Shown piece by piece: positions 36,201 to 44,999 of a DNA stretch of 64,000 bases. The translations under genes and the position numbers were made by a program. Under the pieces are notes generated by a model, which saw nothing but the letters and a program-made list of their open reading frames with translations, ran no database searches and was not told the origin of the DNA. This stretch comes from Pycnopodia helianthoides (lineage: Eukaryota; Echinodermata; Asteroidea; Forcipulatida; Asteriidae): assembly GCA_032158295.1 (NCBI GenBank), contig CM063258.1, positions 16,951,052 to 17,015,051 on the forward strand, given 5' to 3'. The stretch's first letter is position 1. The number at the start of each line of letters is the position of its first letter.

Positions 36201-39200
36201 GGGTTTTGTATAAAACAGTATTTACACTATCAATTACAAATAAATGTAAAAAATTGTCGAAAATTAATTTTAAAATAATGTTTATCTGTTTAAAAATAAT
36301 TAACCGTGCCCACTTTAAAGTATAATTTGAAGATATAAGACGTTATTCATCCATACATTATTTGTGTATCCAGTATGACATTGCGTTTTTTTCATTTTGT
36401 GAACAGGAGAGGTTGCGGAGTATTGTTGATGAAAGACAAATGAAATTTCGGGTAAGTGGCTATAGCAACTGTAAGTTAAATAATGCTTTTACTAAGATAA
36501 GTCCCCAATTTACGGGGTTGACAAATAAGTGTGTATGTGTCATGTTTAATCCTCCGATGCAGTCGCAATTACCGTGAGCATTAGCACAGTACGGTCGCGG
36601 TTACAAACTTCATTGTATGTGAATATAACTACTGCAGAATATGTTTCGTACCATTCTTCAAGGTGATAATCATTTCAAAGGTTTATAGAATGCTTTAAAC
36701 AATAAACAATTCTTTTTGACTCTCCAATTATTAAAACACACCATGATTTAGCATGATTGATCACAACATATTTTTTACCCTACAATGAGCTGTCTGTTGC
36801 ACACAAACAAGGCCGGCTTCAGTCAAAGTGTCCTAGCCCCACCCACACACATCAATTGGGGTTTATTTATTGGTCAATACAACCGACACTGTCAAGTAAT
36901 GTCATAAAGGCAAGTATCACATGCAATGCCAAGGCCAGTCGCAACCAATCTCGCGTGCAAGCATATTGGCTGTTTTGTCACCAATATATGTGCTTGACCT
37001 TACCTGACCTGACTTATCCTTTTCCAGACCTGAGTATACTGAGTATACTGCATCTGATCTGACTGACCTGACCTGACCTGACCTGACCTGACCTGACTTA
37101 ACCTGAGTATACTCCAGACCTGAGTATCCTAAGTATACTTCATCTGACCTGACTTGACCTGACCAATCCTGTAGACCTGAGAGTACTGAGTACACTGCAT
37201 CTGAAATGACCTGACCTGACATGTTCTGACCTATCTTGAGTATACTGCAGACCTGGGTATCCTGAATATACCGGATGTGACCTGACCTGACCTATCCTGA
37301 CCTATCCTGCAGACCCGAGTATCCTGAGTATACTTCATCTGACCTGACTTGACCTGACCAATCCTGTAGACCTGAGAGTACTGAGTACACTGCATCTGAA
37401 ATGACCTGACCTGACATGTTCTGACCTATCTTGAGTATACTGCAGACCTGGGTATCCTGAATATACCGGATGTGACCTGACCTGACCTGACCTGACCTAT
37501 CCTGCAGACCCGAGTATCCTGAGTATACTGCATCGGATCTGACCTGACCTTACCTGACCTGACCTGACCTATCATGCATACCTGAGTATCCTGAGTATAC
37601 TGAATCTGACCTAACCTGACCCATCCTGAGGAAACTGCTGACCGGAGTATGCTGATTAAACTGCACCTGACTTGGACTTGGACCCGACTTGACCTGACCC
37701 GACCTGACCTGACCTGACATGACCCGACCCGATCTGACCCAACCTGACCCGACCTGACCTGACCTATCCTAAGTATACTGCAGACCTGAGTATCCTGAGT
37801 GTACTTGTTACTCCTGGTTTGACGTTGGTTCGTCACACACGTTAGTTGGGACTGATGATAAAACAAATCACTCGGCAACAATTCCTGAAGTATTTATCCC
37901 TGACCCAACTCTTAACCACAGCCCAAGATAGCAGTCGCTCTTTCCCAACTTTAAACCAATCAACTCCCTGAGGCTTGTCTGGTTACAGTGCCATATACAA
38001 CTGGGTCATGCAACACTAGCAAAACCCTTAGGACATGGAGTTAATGGGACTAACAGACTTTACGGTGCCACACTGAGTATATGCATTGTTTAATGCTGGT
38101 CTAATGTACTGGGCTATAATAAAAAGGACTTATTAACTTATATAATAGAAAACTAAACTTACTTTTGCTCCTCGAAATACATGTAGTTAGAAAAGTAAAC
38201 AAGTATCAATCCTAGCATCAGGACATTCTATAAAGTCTTGACTTTAAGAAATACAAAATTTATTAATCAAAGCATTACGGAGAAAACTAGTTGTTCCTTG
38301 ACTAAAAACCCATCATTGTTAAGGAAAAGTAACAAATAACGAGTGACTATGATGCTTAAAACTACACCAGGATGATCAAAGATTTAAAAAGGCAAATAAA
38401 TCATCTCATAGCAAAGCAAAAGTTCCAGAATGGTATCTATAGGTAATCTATATTTTATTAATTAACTATTGTATAAATTCAAATAAATTCCACATACCTG
38501 AAAATGAAAGAAACAGATAAACAATAGTGAGTTGGTTGCTGTTGAGTTGTTCACGAATAACTTGTATTTCGGTCATATATCAGAATTACTTGAAGATTAC
38601 AAGCACTGCCAACAATAGTGACAACAATAATGACTTTCATTTCATGAAAACATATAAAAATGGCACTTTTGAAAAGCGGTATATTTTGACAAATGTGACT
38701 TTGTTGTCATGTGATCATTTAAATGATCATCAGATCGTCGATTGTGCATAATAAAAAGACCATGGATAAAATGATGTTATTCCTACATAATATTTTACAA
38801 GTCTAAATATTTATGTGTACTAACCACCAAATTTCAAATTAATTTATCTAGCGGGACGCCCCGCTAGTTTTTACAATTAGATCTTCCTAATCATTATATA
38901 ATAATGTGATTTCTTTTTGAACAAAACGTGTTGTGTTTATTCGTTGACTGAGAGAAACAAGTTAAACTTCACTTCTTTTGTATTATATTACATTACACAG
39001 GAAGTATCAGAACAGGTTGTGAGACGTTACCACTTTGAGAAGCGCCACCAAGAAGAAGAAGATGACCAGGCAAACCTGTTGAATGAGCTCAAGCAGGATA
39101 TCTCTGGGTTTAAGTATGACATGTTCGAAGCCCTCTCTGAGATGGACAAAAAAATAAGAGAGGTAGATGCTAAGGTAAACAACAAGGACCTAGAGGAGGA

Positions 39201-39507
39201 AGGAGGCTTGGGAACAGGAATGTTTAAGGCTCTACAAGACGCCATGAAAGAACCAGAAAGAAGAGACAGTATGATATCAATGTCTTCTGGATGCTCTGTT
39301 GCTATGGTTGATATGAGATCTGCCAGGAATGATAACCAAACTCCCGAATGGATGGAGAATGATGACGACATAGAAATGACACCACTTGTTAATAGTACCA
39401 CAGCAAATAAAGAAGCTGAACAACCACGCAATGGTCAAGCTGCTGACCCACTAAAGTTTATTGACGATGATGATGCATTGGGTGCACATAGAAATACTGA
39501 AGTGTAA
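27051..39507 (+). CDS. TRPC: TRPC-family cation channel gene (13 exons, 5' end uncertain)
   Basis: Predicted receptor-operated, non-selective, calcium-permeable plasma membrane channel of the TRPC (canonical TRP) family. Exons: 27051-27258, 27624-27748, 28376-28576, 29000-29299, 30162-30420, 31217-31360, 31535-31671, 32113-32379, 32489-32784, 34574-34772, 35994-36173, 36407-36451, 39001-39507. All introns are GT-AG. From ATG 27078 (A at -3) the phases close exactly to 946 residues plus stop. Domain order (approximate residues from that Met): ankyrin-like repeats 1-170, TRPC linker 170-269, pre-S1 FVAHPHCQQ from 270, S1 333-355, S2 392-407, S3 425-448, S4 558-583, S5 598-623, LFWALFGL pore motif ~645, S6 673-698, TRP box EWKFSRSKLWMSYF from ~709, C-terminal helix and acidic tail ending NTEV. 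It mixes TRPC4/5-like features (PGWR, KF-CHTAS) with a short pore turret as in TRPC3/6/7, so I do not assign a subtype. The first exon opens in phase 0 after a splice acceptor, so more 5' coding sequence is likely. Confidence 0.95.
27624..27748 (+). CDS. TRPC: TRPC exon B: ankyrin-like repeat 2
   Basis: The acceptor ATTTCAG joins the phase-1 G to give DIVQLLLDHNVQLGDCLLRAV, the TRPC pattern 'VTELLL...GDALLLAI'. The exon continues to HIKKKNLP and ends in phase 0 at CCC|GTATGT. Confidence 0.9.
28376..28576 (+). CDS. TRPC: TRPC exon C: ankyrin-like repeats 3-4
   Basis: A 67-codon exon, phase 0 at both ends. It contains DVTPLVLAAQHNHFDIIRIL followed by GARIKDP, equivalent to the TRPC 'DVTPIILAA...IV..LL..GARI..P' segment. 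The Cys/His-rich insert seen here in many TRPCs is replaced by a short acidic stretch. Confidence 0.92.
29000..29299 (+). CDS. TRPC: TRPC exon D: linker helix domain
   Basis: A 100-codon exon, phase 0 at both ends. Diagnostic TRPC text: ALASQAYISQTSSDPFSTTF followed by LRKLA, then QCEDFAAGLLDQ. This helical linker lies between the ankyrin repeats and the membrane domain in known TRPC structures. Confidence 0.95.
30162..30420 (+). CDS. TRPC: TRPC exon E: pre-S1 and S1
   Basis: Begins with FVAHPHCQQRLIEQWYHGLP, the signature of the TRPC pre-S1 region. A hydrophobic pre-S1 elbow (LLMGLSFPLLSIAYILF) and S1 (KFVCHTASQLCFLLLLLY) follow. It ends in phase 1 at a consensus GTAAGT donor. Confidence 0.95.
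30600..30758 (-). repeat. tRNA-derived SINE fragment (same family as 34849)
   Basis: On the minus strand it reads GTTTCTGATCAGCAGAGTGT, then TTGTGAGCAAGATGCTTTAC and TTCGGATGGGACAAG, in the same order as the + strand copy at 34870-35010. It lies in the intron between exons E and F. Confidence 0.7.
30763..30955. mobile_element. One-ended TTAA/AGG element fragment
   Basis: TTAA|AGGAACACCTTGCCTTGG at 30759 looks like another TTAA-type terminus, abutting the SINE. I see no matching right end, so the right limit is approximate. Confidence 0.4.
31217..31360 (+). CDS. TRPC: TRPC exon F: S1-S2 loop and start of S2
   Basis: Phase 1 at both ends. The S1-S2 extracellular loop is about 38 residues, rich in Ser/Thr/Ala (ERTSSDSVSTTTVKS), then NPPSIIMLFIVAWVAG opens S2, matching the PPTI...W segment of TRPC4/5. 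Confidence 0.9.
31535..31671 (+). CDS. TRPC: TRPC exon G: S2-S3 linker and S3
   Basis: Reads GMTWSKCKELWYNGSRFFNN, then WNYFDFVTLVLYWTVIALLF. The WN..DF motif at the start of S3 is typical of TRP channels. The exon ends in phase 0 (AAG|GTACTG). Confidence 0.93.
32113..32379 (+). CDS. TRPC: TRPC exon H: 89-residue S3-S4 loop insert, frame-neutral
   Basis: Encodes the bulk of a long loop between S3 and S4, which is extracellular in TRPC structures. It carries three N-X-S/T sequons (NVT, NMS, NKT) and a heptad-like amphipathic stretch (GLKDIEESLDVISGKLDQLI). In vertebrate TRPC4 this loop is only about 15-20 residues. Length 267 and phase 0 at both ends mean it can be included or skipped without breaking the frame. 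Splice sites are CCTATAG| and |GTAAGT. Confidence 0.88.
32489..32784 (+). CDS. TRPC: TRPC exon I: S4 and S5
   Basis: After a short acidic lead (EAKEGEDGEEYERF) it reads WQPYNPILVAEALFALAK, then HVGPMQISLGGMMMDIAKFL and GMNQLYWYYA. These match the TRPC S4, S4-S5 linker and S5 (LVAEALFA, GPLQISLGRM, LNQLYFYY). It ends in phase 2 with a GTAAGT donor. Confidence 0.95.
32985..33176. mobile_element. Foldback MITE, GGGCCCAATTTCAT family, copy 4
   Basis: Degenerate ends GGGCCAAATCTCATAAAGCT and AGCTCTATGAAATTGGCCCC with internal GCTTACCAG and TGCTAAGCAG blocks. It lies in the intron after exon I. Confidence 0.85.
33511..34500. mobile_element. 990-bp foldback/TIR DNA transposon
   Basis: AGTCTTGATTGGCGACG at 33511-33527 is exactly complementary to 34484-34500. 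A second inverted block, CACGTGACCTATAGTGGGTA, pairs 33590-33610 with 34275-34295, and GGCCGATTGC-like blocks flank it. Non-autonomous: the frames inside (e.g. 33445-33891) show no transposase. It sits in the intron between the S5 and pore exons. Confidence 0.8.
34574..34772 (+). CDS. TRPC: TRPC exon J: pore helix, selectivity filter, S6
   Basis: Completes a Thr codon, then METMATLFWALFGL gives the conserved LFW pore motif. S6 is YAVYHIIAIVVLLNVLIAMM. The turret between S5 and the pore helix is only about a dozen residues and lacks the paired cysteines found there in TRPC4/5. It ends in phase 0. Confidence 0.95.
34849..35090 (+). repeat. tRNA-Ser/Leu-like derived SINE
   Basis: The head GTCGTGGCCGAGCGG resembles the A-box arm of tRNA-Ser/Leu; GCTCGAATTCCGATC is a B-box-like segment. 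The body has CCTTGAGCAAGACACTTAAC and CCTCGGATGGGTCGTAA. A second copy lies at 30600-30758 on the other strand. Confidence 0.75.
35093..35617 (-). pseudogene. Non-LTR retrotransposon reverse-transcriptase C-terminal fragment
   Basis: Minus-strand frames read LLGLDISADTNWEMYISGIA, then LYLCKTTIRPLLE (35426-35617) and, after a frameshift, STFQPLSHRRSVASLCLF and YFHGKCATCLPDLVPP (35093-35326). These match the region after the RT domain in Jockey/RTE-like LINEs (LG..IS.D..W...I, LYK..VRP.LEY, L.HRR.V..LSLFY..YHG). Frameshifted and truncated, in the TRPC intron before exon K. Confidence 0.65.
35994..36173 (+). CDS. TRPC: TRPC exon K: TRP box and proline motif
   Basis: Sixty codons, phase 0 at both ends. 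Starts MDADMEWKFSRSKLWMSYFD, the TRP domain following S6 (EWKFAR.KLWMSYF in the family), then TVPPPLNTLPTPK, equivalent to the conserved proline-rich LP.PFN motif. A CDVCC cysteine cluster follows. Confidence 0.95.
36407..36451 (+). CDS. TRPC: TRPC micro-exon L (15 codons)
   Basis: A 45-base exon (ERLRSIVDERQMKFR) between TTTTGTGAACAG and GTAAGT, phase 0 at both ends and therefore skippable in frame. It lies in the cytosolic helix region between the TRP box and the C-terminal coiled region. Confidence 0.7.
36995..37805. repeat. CCTGA-based minisatellite with 195-bp higher-order copy
   Basis: Pentamer CCTGA runs alternate with GAGTATACTGCAGACCTGAG-type spacers. A segment beginning TCTGACCTGACTTGACCTGA at 37143 recurs at 37338, an offset of 195. 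It fills much of the 2.5-kb intron before the last TRPC exon. Confidence 0.92.
37806..39000. other. Remainder of last TRPC intron
   Basis: AT-rich; no exon or repeat recognised before the acceptor at 39000. Confidence 0.5.
39001..39507 (+). CDS. TRPC: TRPC exon M: C-terminal helix, acidic tail, PDZ ligand
   Basis: Acceptor ATTACACAG. It opens EVSEQVVRRYHFEK, the counterpart of the TRPC V..LV.RY helix that precedes the calmodulin/IP3-receptor-binding region, then NELKQDISGFKYDMFEAL, matching ELKQDISSFR in TRPC4/5. A Ser/acidic tail (DDDIEMTP, FIDDDDALG) ends NTEV-stop, fitting X-S/T-X-V class I PDZ ligands. Stop is TAA at 39505. Confidence 0.93.
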   Translation, partial: EVSEQVVRRYHFEKRHQEEEDDQANLLNELKQDISGFKYDMFEALSEMDKKIREVDAKVNNKDLEEEGGLGTGMFKALQDAMKEPERRDSMISMSSGCSVAMVDMRSARNDNQTPEWMENDDDIEMTPLVNSTTANKEAEQPRNGQAADPLKFIDDDDALGAHRNTEV

Positions 39508-41885
39508 TACCACGATTCGCCCTCTGTATAGCAACCTCAGATGACAATCCACTTTTCAATTAAGATTAAGAGGAAACGTCCACCAGCTTCAGTCAAGATT
39601 CTGGCGTGAGGATGAAGCAGTACAATTATTTTCATTCGTCTTACATTTCAACCAATGTGTAAGGACTACTTGCATAGTTAATATAATTATAACAGCTAAT
39701 TTGAAATTTACGCTTACTAAAGTTGTTAATATTGTGTATTTTTAGAGGAGACGTTTTAGTTAAAGTGTACTAGGAATTCTTTAGATTCATGCAGGTGTCC
39801 TTTATTTCAAATGATATACCAATGTTTCCAAAAGCATAATTTATAACATTTCTATAGAATATTTGACACATTTTGATTGTCTGATTTAAAAAAAAATTCC
39901 CACCTTTGTATACTATTATAGTTTAATGTATTATCCGGAAATGCTTTCTCCTAATATTTCTAAATAGAGCTGATCACGTGGTAACGTTATGAAGCGACTG
40001 TGAGCTTAAATGAATGATATGTCTGTGGCCTGAAGAGTTCAATTAGTCCTTTACTGTTGCTTTCCAAAGCAGATCAGAAACCAACCTGTGAAAATGTCGT
40101 AAATGTATAAGTGTTACGTTTTCTAGAAAAATAGTAATGGTATAATATTCATTGTTATCTAGATAAAAACAAGAGCCGAGTTAATATTGGTAATATTATT
40201 GCAAATGACAGACCTAAATATTTCTCAGGACAATTTGTACTCGTATATTAGTGTATAAAAAGTAAGTTTTCAGATGAAAAATAGATCAATAACAATTATG
40301 TACCAAACTTTTAAACAACCTAACTGTCTAACGCCGGGAAAAATTTGTATCATTATTATTTAACCTTTTTCCGATTGCCAGGGGCATACTGCGAGGCCAC
40401 AGAAAGAGCAATGTGAAATGGTTCAAAATATTGTAGCCAAAATAGGTATATACAGACTTGAAGTCGGCCCCTTGCTGCTGCAAGCTGACCCTTTTTTATT
40501 ATTACTAATTCCAAACTCTTGAATAAGGATACCCTTCGAAATTATTTGTGAACAATAATACAAGTATTAATACATGCAATACAAATGGCTCCACGTGTAA
40601 TACCAAGAACTAAAACAAAACTCCAAACACCCCGCACCCCCAAATGTCACCAGAAGTACATAAAAGATGAGAACGTTTTCACAATAATGTTTGTACATTA
40701 TATTTTGTTTAGACTAAATTTTGTTGAATGTACAGCCTTGGTGAGATTTTTCGCATGTTTTGTTTTTGAAACGAAAACTAAAATGGGGGCCCTTTTCCAC
40801 CAAAGTTCTGTTCTGTGTTGTTTTTAGAAAAAACACAAAAATATTTGCTTTATTTACAATGTATGCTGGTATTTGGAACCACATAGGAATTGTAATTGAT
40901 TTTTGTTTTTATTATTCGATTCAAAGTTGTTTGTTATTGTGTTCGAATCTTCTCGTAAAGCACAGTGGAAGGTGTCATTTTACTTATTAAATTAAAGTTA
41001 ATGTATTGACACATTGTTAATGTGAATATGTGATGGATTAACAAAGTATTTTTTTCTGTTATTTAAGTTTCCGTTTCCCTTCTCCGGAGAAGTATTTTGT
41101 TTGCAAACAAAACGTAAATTCTGAACGTTTATCTATCATTTCACAAAGGTTTCCACGAATCAATTCTGTTATAGTCCAGTTTGACTTTTCCTCCACAGGT
41201 CAATTTTTACATTGTTTTGTGAACTGTTTTGCAATTATGCGTGATGCATTATAGAGTATGTTAGTTATTGACAGTTTTACTATTTTATTTTTATTGCAAC
41301 ATTTTAATGTAAAGAAAGTAATCCATACAAAATCTTAAAATTTTACTTTCAAACAGCTTAGCAGTATTTATATTATGCCTATATGATAATCATCTTTATA
41401 ATTTGTTACATTATGGTTTCTATGAAGATGTAGTTATTTACATTATTTAGGTGTGAAGATTCTATAATAATGAAACATGATGGAATATTTTTGTTCCGTT
41501 TTATTAAGAACTGATATTTAAGAAGATGGTTTTAACGTGTGAGAACCTGTATTTCACATGATTCTGAAAAAATAGTTCGAAAAGTTACATATCTTGGTCG
41601 ATTAGAAGAACTGTCCAATATTTTTTTTGTTTTACCTGTCTCCAGAGATTTAGTGTTAAAGCTGCGTTTGTCTTGATACAGAAATATCACTTTTGTTTAT
41701 ATTGTTTTTAGTGCTTTTCAGAGAAGCACATGTCAACTAAACGTACTGACATTTGTTAATTTGAAATATAAAACGCAACATTTATTTTACGTTGTTTTTT
41801 CCTTCTCGTGGATTAAATTTTTCTGTCAAGGGCTGTTTTAGGTGAATGAATATAAATCTATCAATAAAGAAAGTCGATGAAACGT
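39508..41885 (+). other. TRPC: Probable 3' UTR of the TRPC gene
   Basis: About 2.4 kb of AT-rich, non-coding sequence follows the stop with no recognised gene or repeat. The first convincing AATAAA is at 41863-41868. An ATTAAA near 40988 could be an earlier, weaker site. The UTR length is inferred. Confidence 0.5.
41863..41868 (+). promoter_or_regulatory. Candidate polyadenylation signal AATAAA
   Basis: AATAAA is followed within about 40 bases by a GT-rich stretch (GCGTATGTTGTTC), the usual layout of a cleavage and polyadenylation site. It is the first canonical hexamer I see downstream of the TRPC stop. Confidence 0.5.
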
Positions 41886-42189
41886 TTGCGCTGCGTATGT
41901 TGTTCATTTTTTTTTAAAGTATCGTCACCGATATTATTATTCAAACAAACAATAAAAGACACTCGACGGGATTCATGCACATTGTGATTCGGATGCGAAA
42001 TCTAGCTAGGTTATGGTTGTGAGATATGCTTTGAGAACAATGCATTGATTTAATAGCTAATTTCGTTTGCAGTAAAATGCTGTGATTCTTTAGGTGCCAC
42101 CCGGTACACTATTTTTTCTAGGGGACACTTCATGATAATACTTGTCTCATATTTTTTGTGCATCGATCGATTTATTCAAAAGAACGAAA

Positions 42190-42950
42190 TCTGGAAGCTC
42201 GGCGTGGGTCAACAAAATTCACTCTGCAAACAAAAAGTTGAAAAACCGATAATTTCTTACCGTCAATCAGAATCCTTAATCGGCATCGCCGTTCGGTAAC
42301 ATGGCTGCTTTCAATTGTAATGTAATTATTAGTATCCTGCACGCAACGCTTATTCACAGTGCGTGTTTTTAAACACGGAAATTCTTACTTTCGTGTATAA
42401 AAACATGAGCCGTTGGTTATTGTGAACCAGCGTTGCGCGTATCATAACATTGGAATTACCAGGGCCCAATTTCATAGAGCTGCTAAGCACAACAATTTGC
42501 TTAGCATGAAATTTCTTCCTTGATAAAAACAGGGTTACCAACCAAATTTCCATGTGTTACATATTGCTTGTTACTGGTATTCAGCTGTTATTTGCTTATC
42601 CTGAGAACGTGGAAATTTGGTTGGTAATCCTGTTTTTATCAATGAAGAAATTTCATGCTAAGCGAATTGTTGTGCTTAGCAGCTCTATGAAATTGGGCCC
42701 AGCACACGGCTTCCATTTTGGAGAGACCAAACTGGTTTGCTAAGCGCAACGCTGGTTCATACAAACCAACGGCTCGTGCTTCCATGTGGACCAGCGTTGC
42801 GTGCAGCATACCATAGATTACTAGGAGGCAGCCATATTTGTTACCGAATGGCGATGCCGATTCAGGATTCTAAATGACGTTAAGAATTTATCGTTTTTTG
42901 CAACTTTTTGTCTGCGGAGTGAAATTTAATTGACCCATGCCGAGCTCTTA
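42190..42950. mobile_element. Long foldback element split by a MITE
   Basis: Left arm (AAGCTCGGCGTGGGTCAA, AATCGGCATCGCCGTTCGGT, TGCACGCAACGC) is mirrored by the right arm (GCGTTGCGTGCAGCAT, ACCGAATGGCGATGCCGATT, TTGACCCATGCCGAGCTC). GCCGTTGGTT/AACCAACGGC blocks also pair. The GGGCCCAATTTCAT MITE (42462-42700) sits in the loop. Confidence 0.85.
42462..42700. mobile_element. Foldback MITE, GGGCCCAATTTCAT family, copy 5
   Basis: Perfect ends GGGCCCAATTTCATAGAGCT / AGCTCTATGAAATTGGGCCC; 239 bp; close to copy 3 throughout, including TGCTTAGCATGAAATTTCTT-type blocks. Inserted within the foldback at 42190-42950. Confidence 0.93.
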
Positions 42951-43790
42951 TGAGAGCAAGAACACATAGATCCAAATTTGGGCAAGATCCGGTTTCAAAA
43001 AATAACTGCAGGTTCATAAACGTTAAGGGCAAAAAGTTTCGAATAGAATTTTGTATATGACAACCTATGAGGTTCGTGGAGACGATAGCGGAACGAACCC
43101 AGCCTCGCTACCATGCTGAAAATGGCGCAGCGAGAACGACCACCCCTGGGGACGAGGCTGGAAAGAACCTCTTACTAGTTATAGCGCCCTCAATTAATGT
43201 AGTTTGGCGAGCGAGTTATCTATTTTAAAATAATGGCGGCGCCCATGACTGAGATGCTGCATGCTTCGGCATCTGATGAAAATTCACATGTTCAATAAAC
43301 CGTGTTTTGCAAACTCAAAATGTGGTTTGCAACTCGACAGTCAGGCAGGTAGCAACCTTGGCCCTCATTCGGGCGAGAGAGTTTCGTCGGAGACACACAA
43401 ATAGTGCAGAAACTAAGAAGTCAACCAAGGCAAGAAAAAGATCGAATCCGAGACGACGTCACGCAGGCGGGTAGGCGTAGGCTAATACCACTACCAGCAA
43501 GTCCAGTGCTCAACATGATAATCAGGAGCTGTCAGCATATGTCAGGAAGGTCAGACCATGGGCAAAGGTACGTCGGACAATAATCGGCCTTTACATATGT
43601 CGACATTTTAATTTTTATTCTGAAGATGAAGAAAGGGAAAAAGTGGGAAACAACTAACAATGTACTAAATTATTAAAAAAATCAAGAGCAGATGACAAAC
43701 GAATCAGGTAAGTTAGACTAAGTAAGATTACTCAACAAGGATAGGAGTAGTTATGAACTTAAGTGTAGCAACTAGCCCCATAAATAGGGC
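42951..43790. other. Non-coding, no feature recognised
   Basis: Moderately GC-richer sequence; no ORF of note and no clear repeat. Confidence 0.4.
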
Positions 43791-43792
43791 GA

Positions 43793-44776
43793 AAATGTGC
43801 GTGCTCGTTTTGGTGTAATTTATGAAGATAATCAGACCAGCATCCATGATGTTTGCTGGTGTGCATGCGCGCTGACATACAGCGCTATGGCGCTTAATGA
43901 CGACCTGTCTGTACTAGCTAGTTAGTCGGTGCTTCGTTAGTTTTCTTACTGTTGTTTACCTGGAAGTGATTTTGTCAGGTTTCTGAACAGCGCATGCGCA
44001 CCAGCAAACATCATGGTTGCCATTCAGTTTCATCGTAAGCTTGGGCGATACCACGATATTATCGAATATCGCGATACTAGTTCTGAAACGATTATGATAT
44101 CGGGTCACATTTTTTAAAATCGTGATATCGGTAAATCGCGATATCGTTAAGTATCGCGATGTATTTCCTAGCCAAAACGATCTTGCAACAATAAATCTCC
44201 TTGTCAAGACGATATTGCAACAATAAATCTCCTAGTTGAGGCGATTTGCTGCATCAAAGAGTTGCAAGTCACAGACCGCAACCGCAAGATTCCCCAACAG
44301 ATCCGATCCGACGGGGTTTAGTCTTCGAAAAAAACAACATCAAAGCCTTAGCGTTCAGGCGGTCTCACGCAGACGGGTGTTATCACGTGCGTTACAACGT
44401 GCGTGTTGCGGACGTGCGAGTAGCGTGATCTAATTAGTTATGCACACATAAAGAATAGTCTGTCATGCGCAGTTAACACATTAAACGTGTGTAAGTAATA
44501 GGCCCAGGTTTTCATACCATAGGTTTAGAGTAAAACCCGAAGAATAGGTGATTGGAACAACGGTATGAATGAGAAGTCAATCATAGCCATAACTCACACC
44601 GTGAGAATTGCAGTAGATTGACGCAAAAAAAAATAATCGCGATTATACCGAATACCGCGATATATTCTCGACGATATATCATGGCTGAGAAAAAGCGATA
44701 TCGCCCAGGGCTTATTTCATCGTGTCAGTATAGCCTTTGATTTTCTTCATAAATTACTCCAAAACGAGCGCGCACA
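43793..44776. mobile_element. TIR/foldback element carrying a nested hAT-like insert
   Basis: GTGCGTGCTCGTTTTGGTGT followed by AATTTATGAAGA (about 43798-43830) is complementary to TCTTCATAAATTACTCCAAA and ACGAGCGCGCAC (about 44738-44775). A second internal pair is ATGATGTTTGCTGGTG (43849) with CACCAGCAAACATCAT (43999). The element is interrupted by 44036-44714. Confidence 0.8.
44036..44714. mobile_element. hAT-like GGGCGATA element with 8-bp TSD
   Basis: Ends TAAGCTTGGGCGATA and TATCGCCCAGGGCTTA are inverted repeats. The 8-bp duplication TTTCATCG flanks both sides (44028-44035 and 44715-44722). The interior is rich in GATATCG palindromes near each end. Non-autonomous, 679 bp. Confidence 0.88.
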
Positions 44777-44878
44777 TAAAAACAAAAAAAATACTATTTC
44801 ACTGTGATGCAAATTTTTCATCTATTAAATTGTGTGGTAAACACTGCCTAAACATTGGATTTGTTCTGCCTCTAGCTA

Positions 44879-44957
44879 CCAGGCTTTCTTGGTGGTCAAG
44901 TTGGTAAATCATCTGCTCTAGAATGGCAAAGGTTGTGGGTTCGAATCCCACCCAAGT
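44879..44957 (+). repeat. tRNA-like sequence (SINE or tRNA pseudogene)
   Basis: GTGGTCAAGTTGGTAAATCA (A-box-like) and GTGGGTTCGAATCCCACCC (intact T arm and B box) are spaced as in tRNA. The anticodon arm (TGCT-CTAGAAT-GGCA) would give AGA but has wobble pairing, and the acceptor stem is imperfect. A related flank (CTATTAAATTGT...) recurs at 45078 without the tRNA. Confidence 0.6.
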
Positions 44958-44999
44958 AACATACTTGTGGATTTTCTTCACACAAGTCTGGAAAGTGAT

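Noticed and set aside
37426..37881. 151-codon minus-strand frame of VRSGQVRSGQ repeats
   Set aside because: Translation of the CCTGA minisatellite, inside a TRPC intron.
44879..44957. Functional tRNA gene
   Set aside because: T arm is good but acceptor and anticodon arms are imperfect; better explained as tRNA-derived repeat. The same applies to 46013, 46157 and 59868, whose anticodon loops are irregular.
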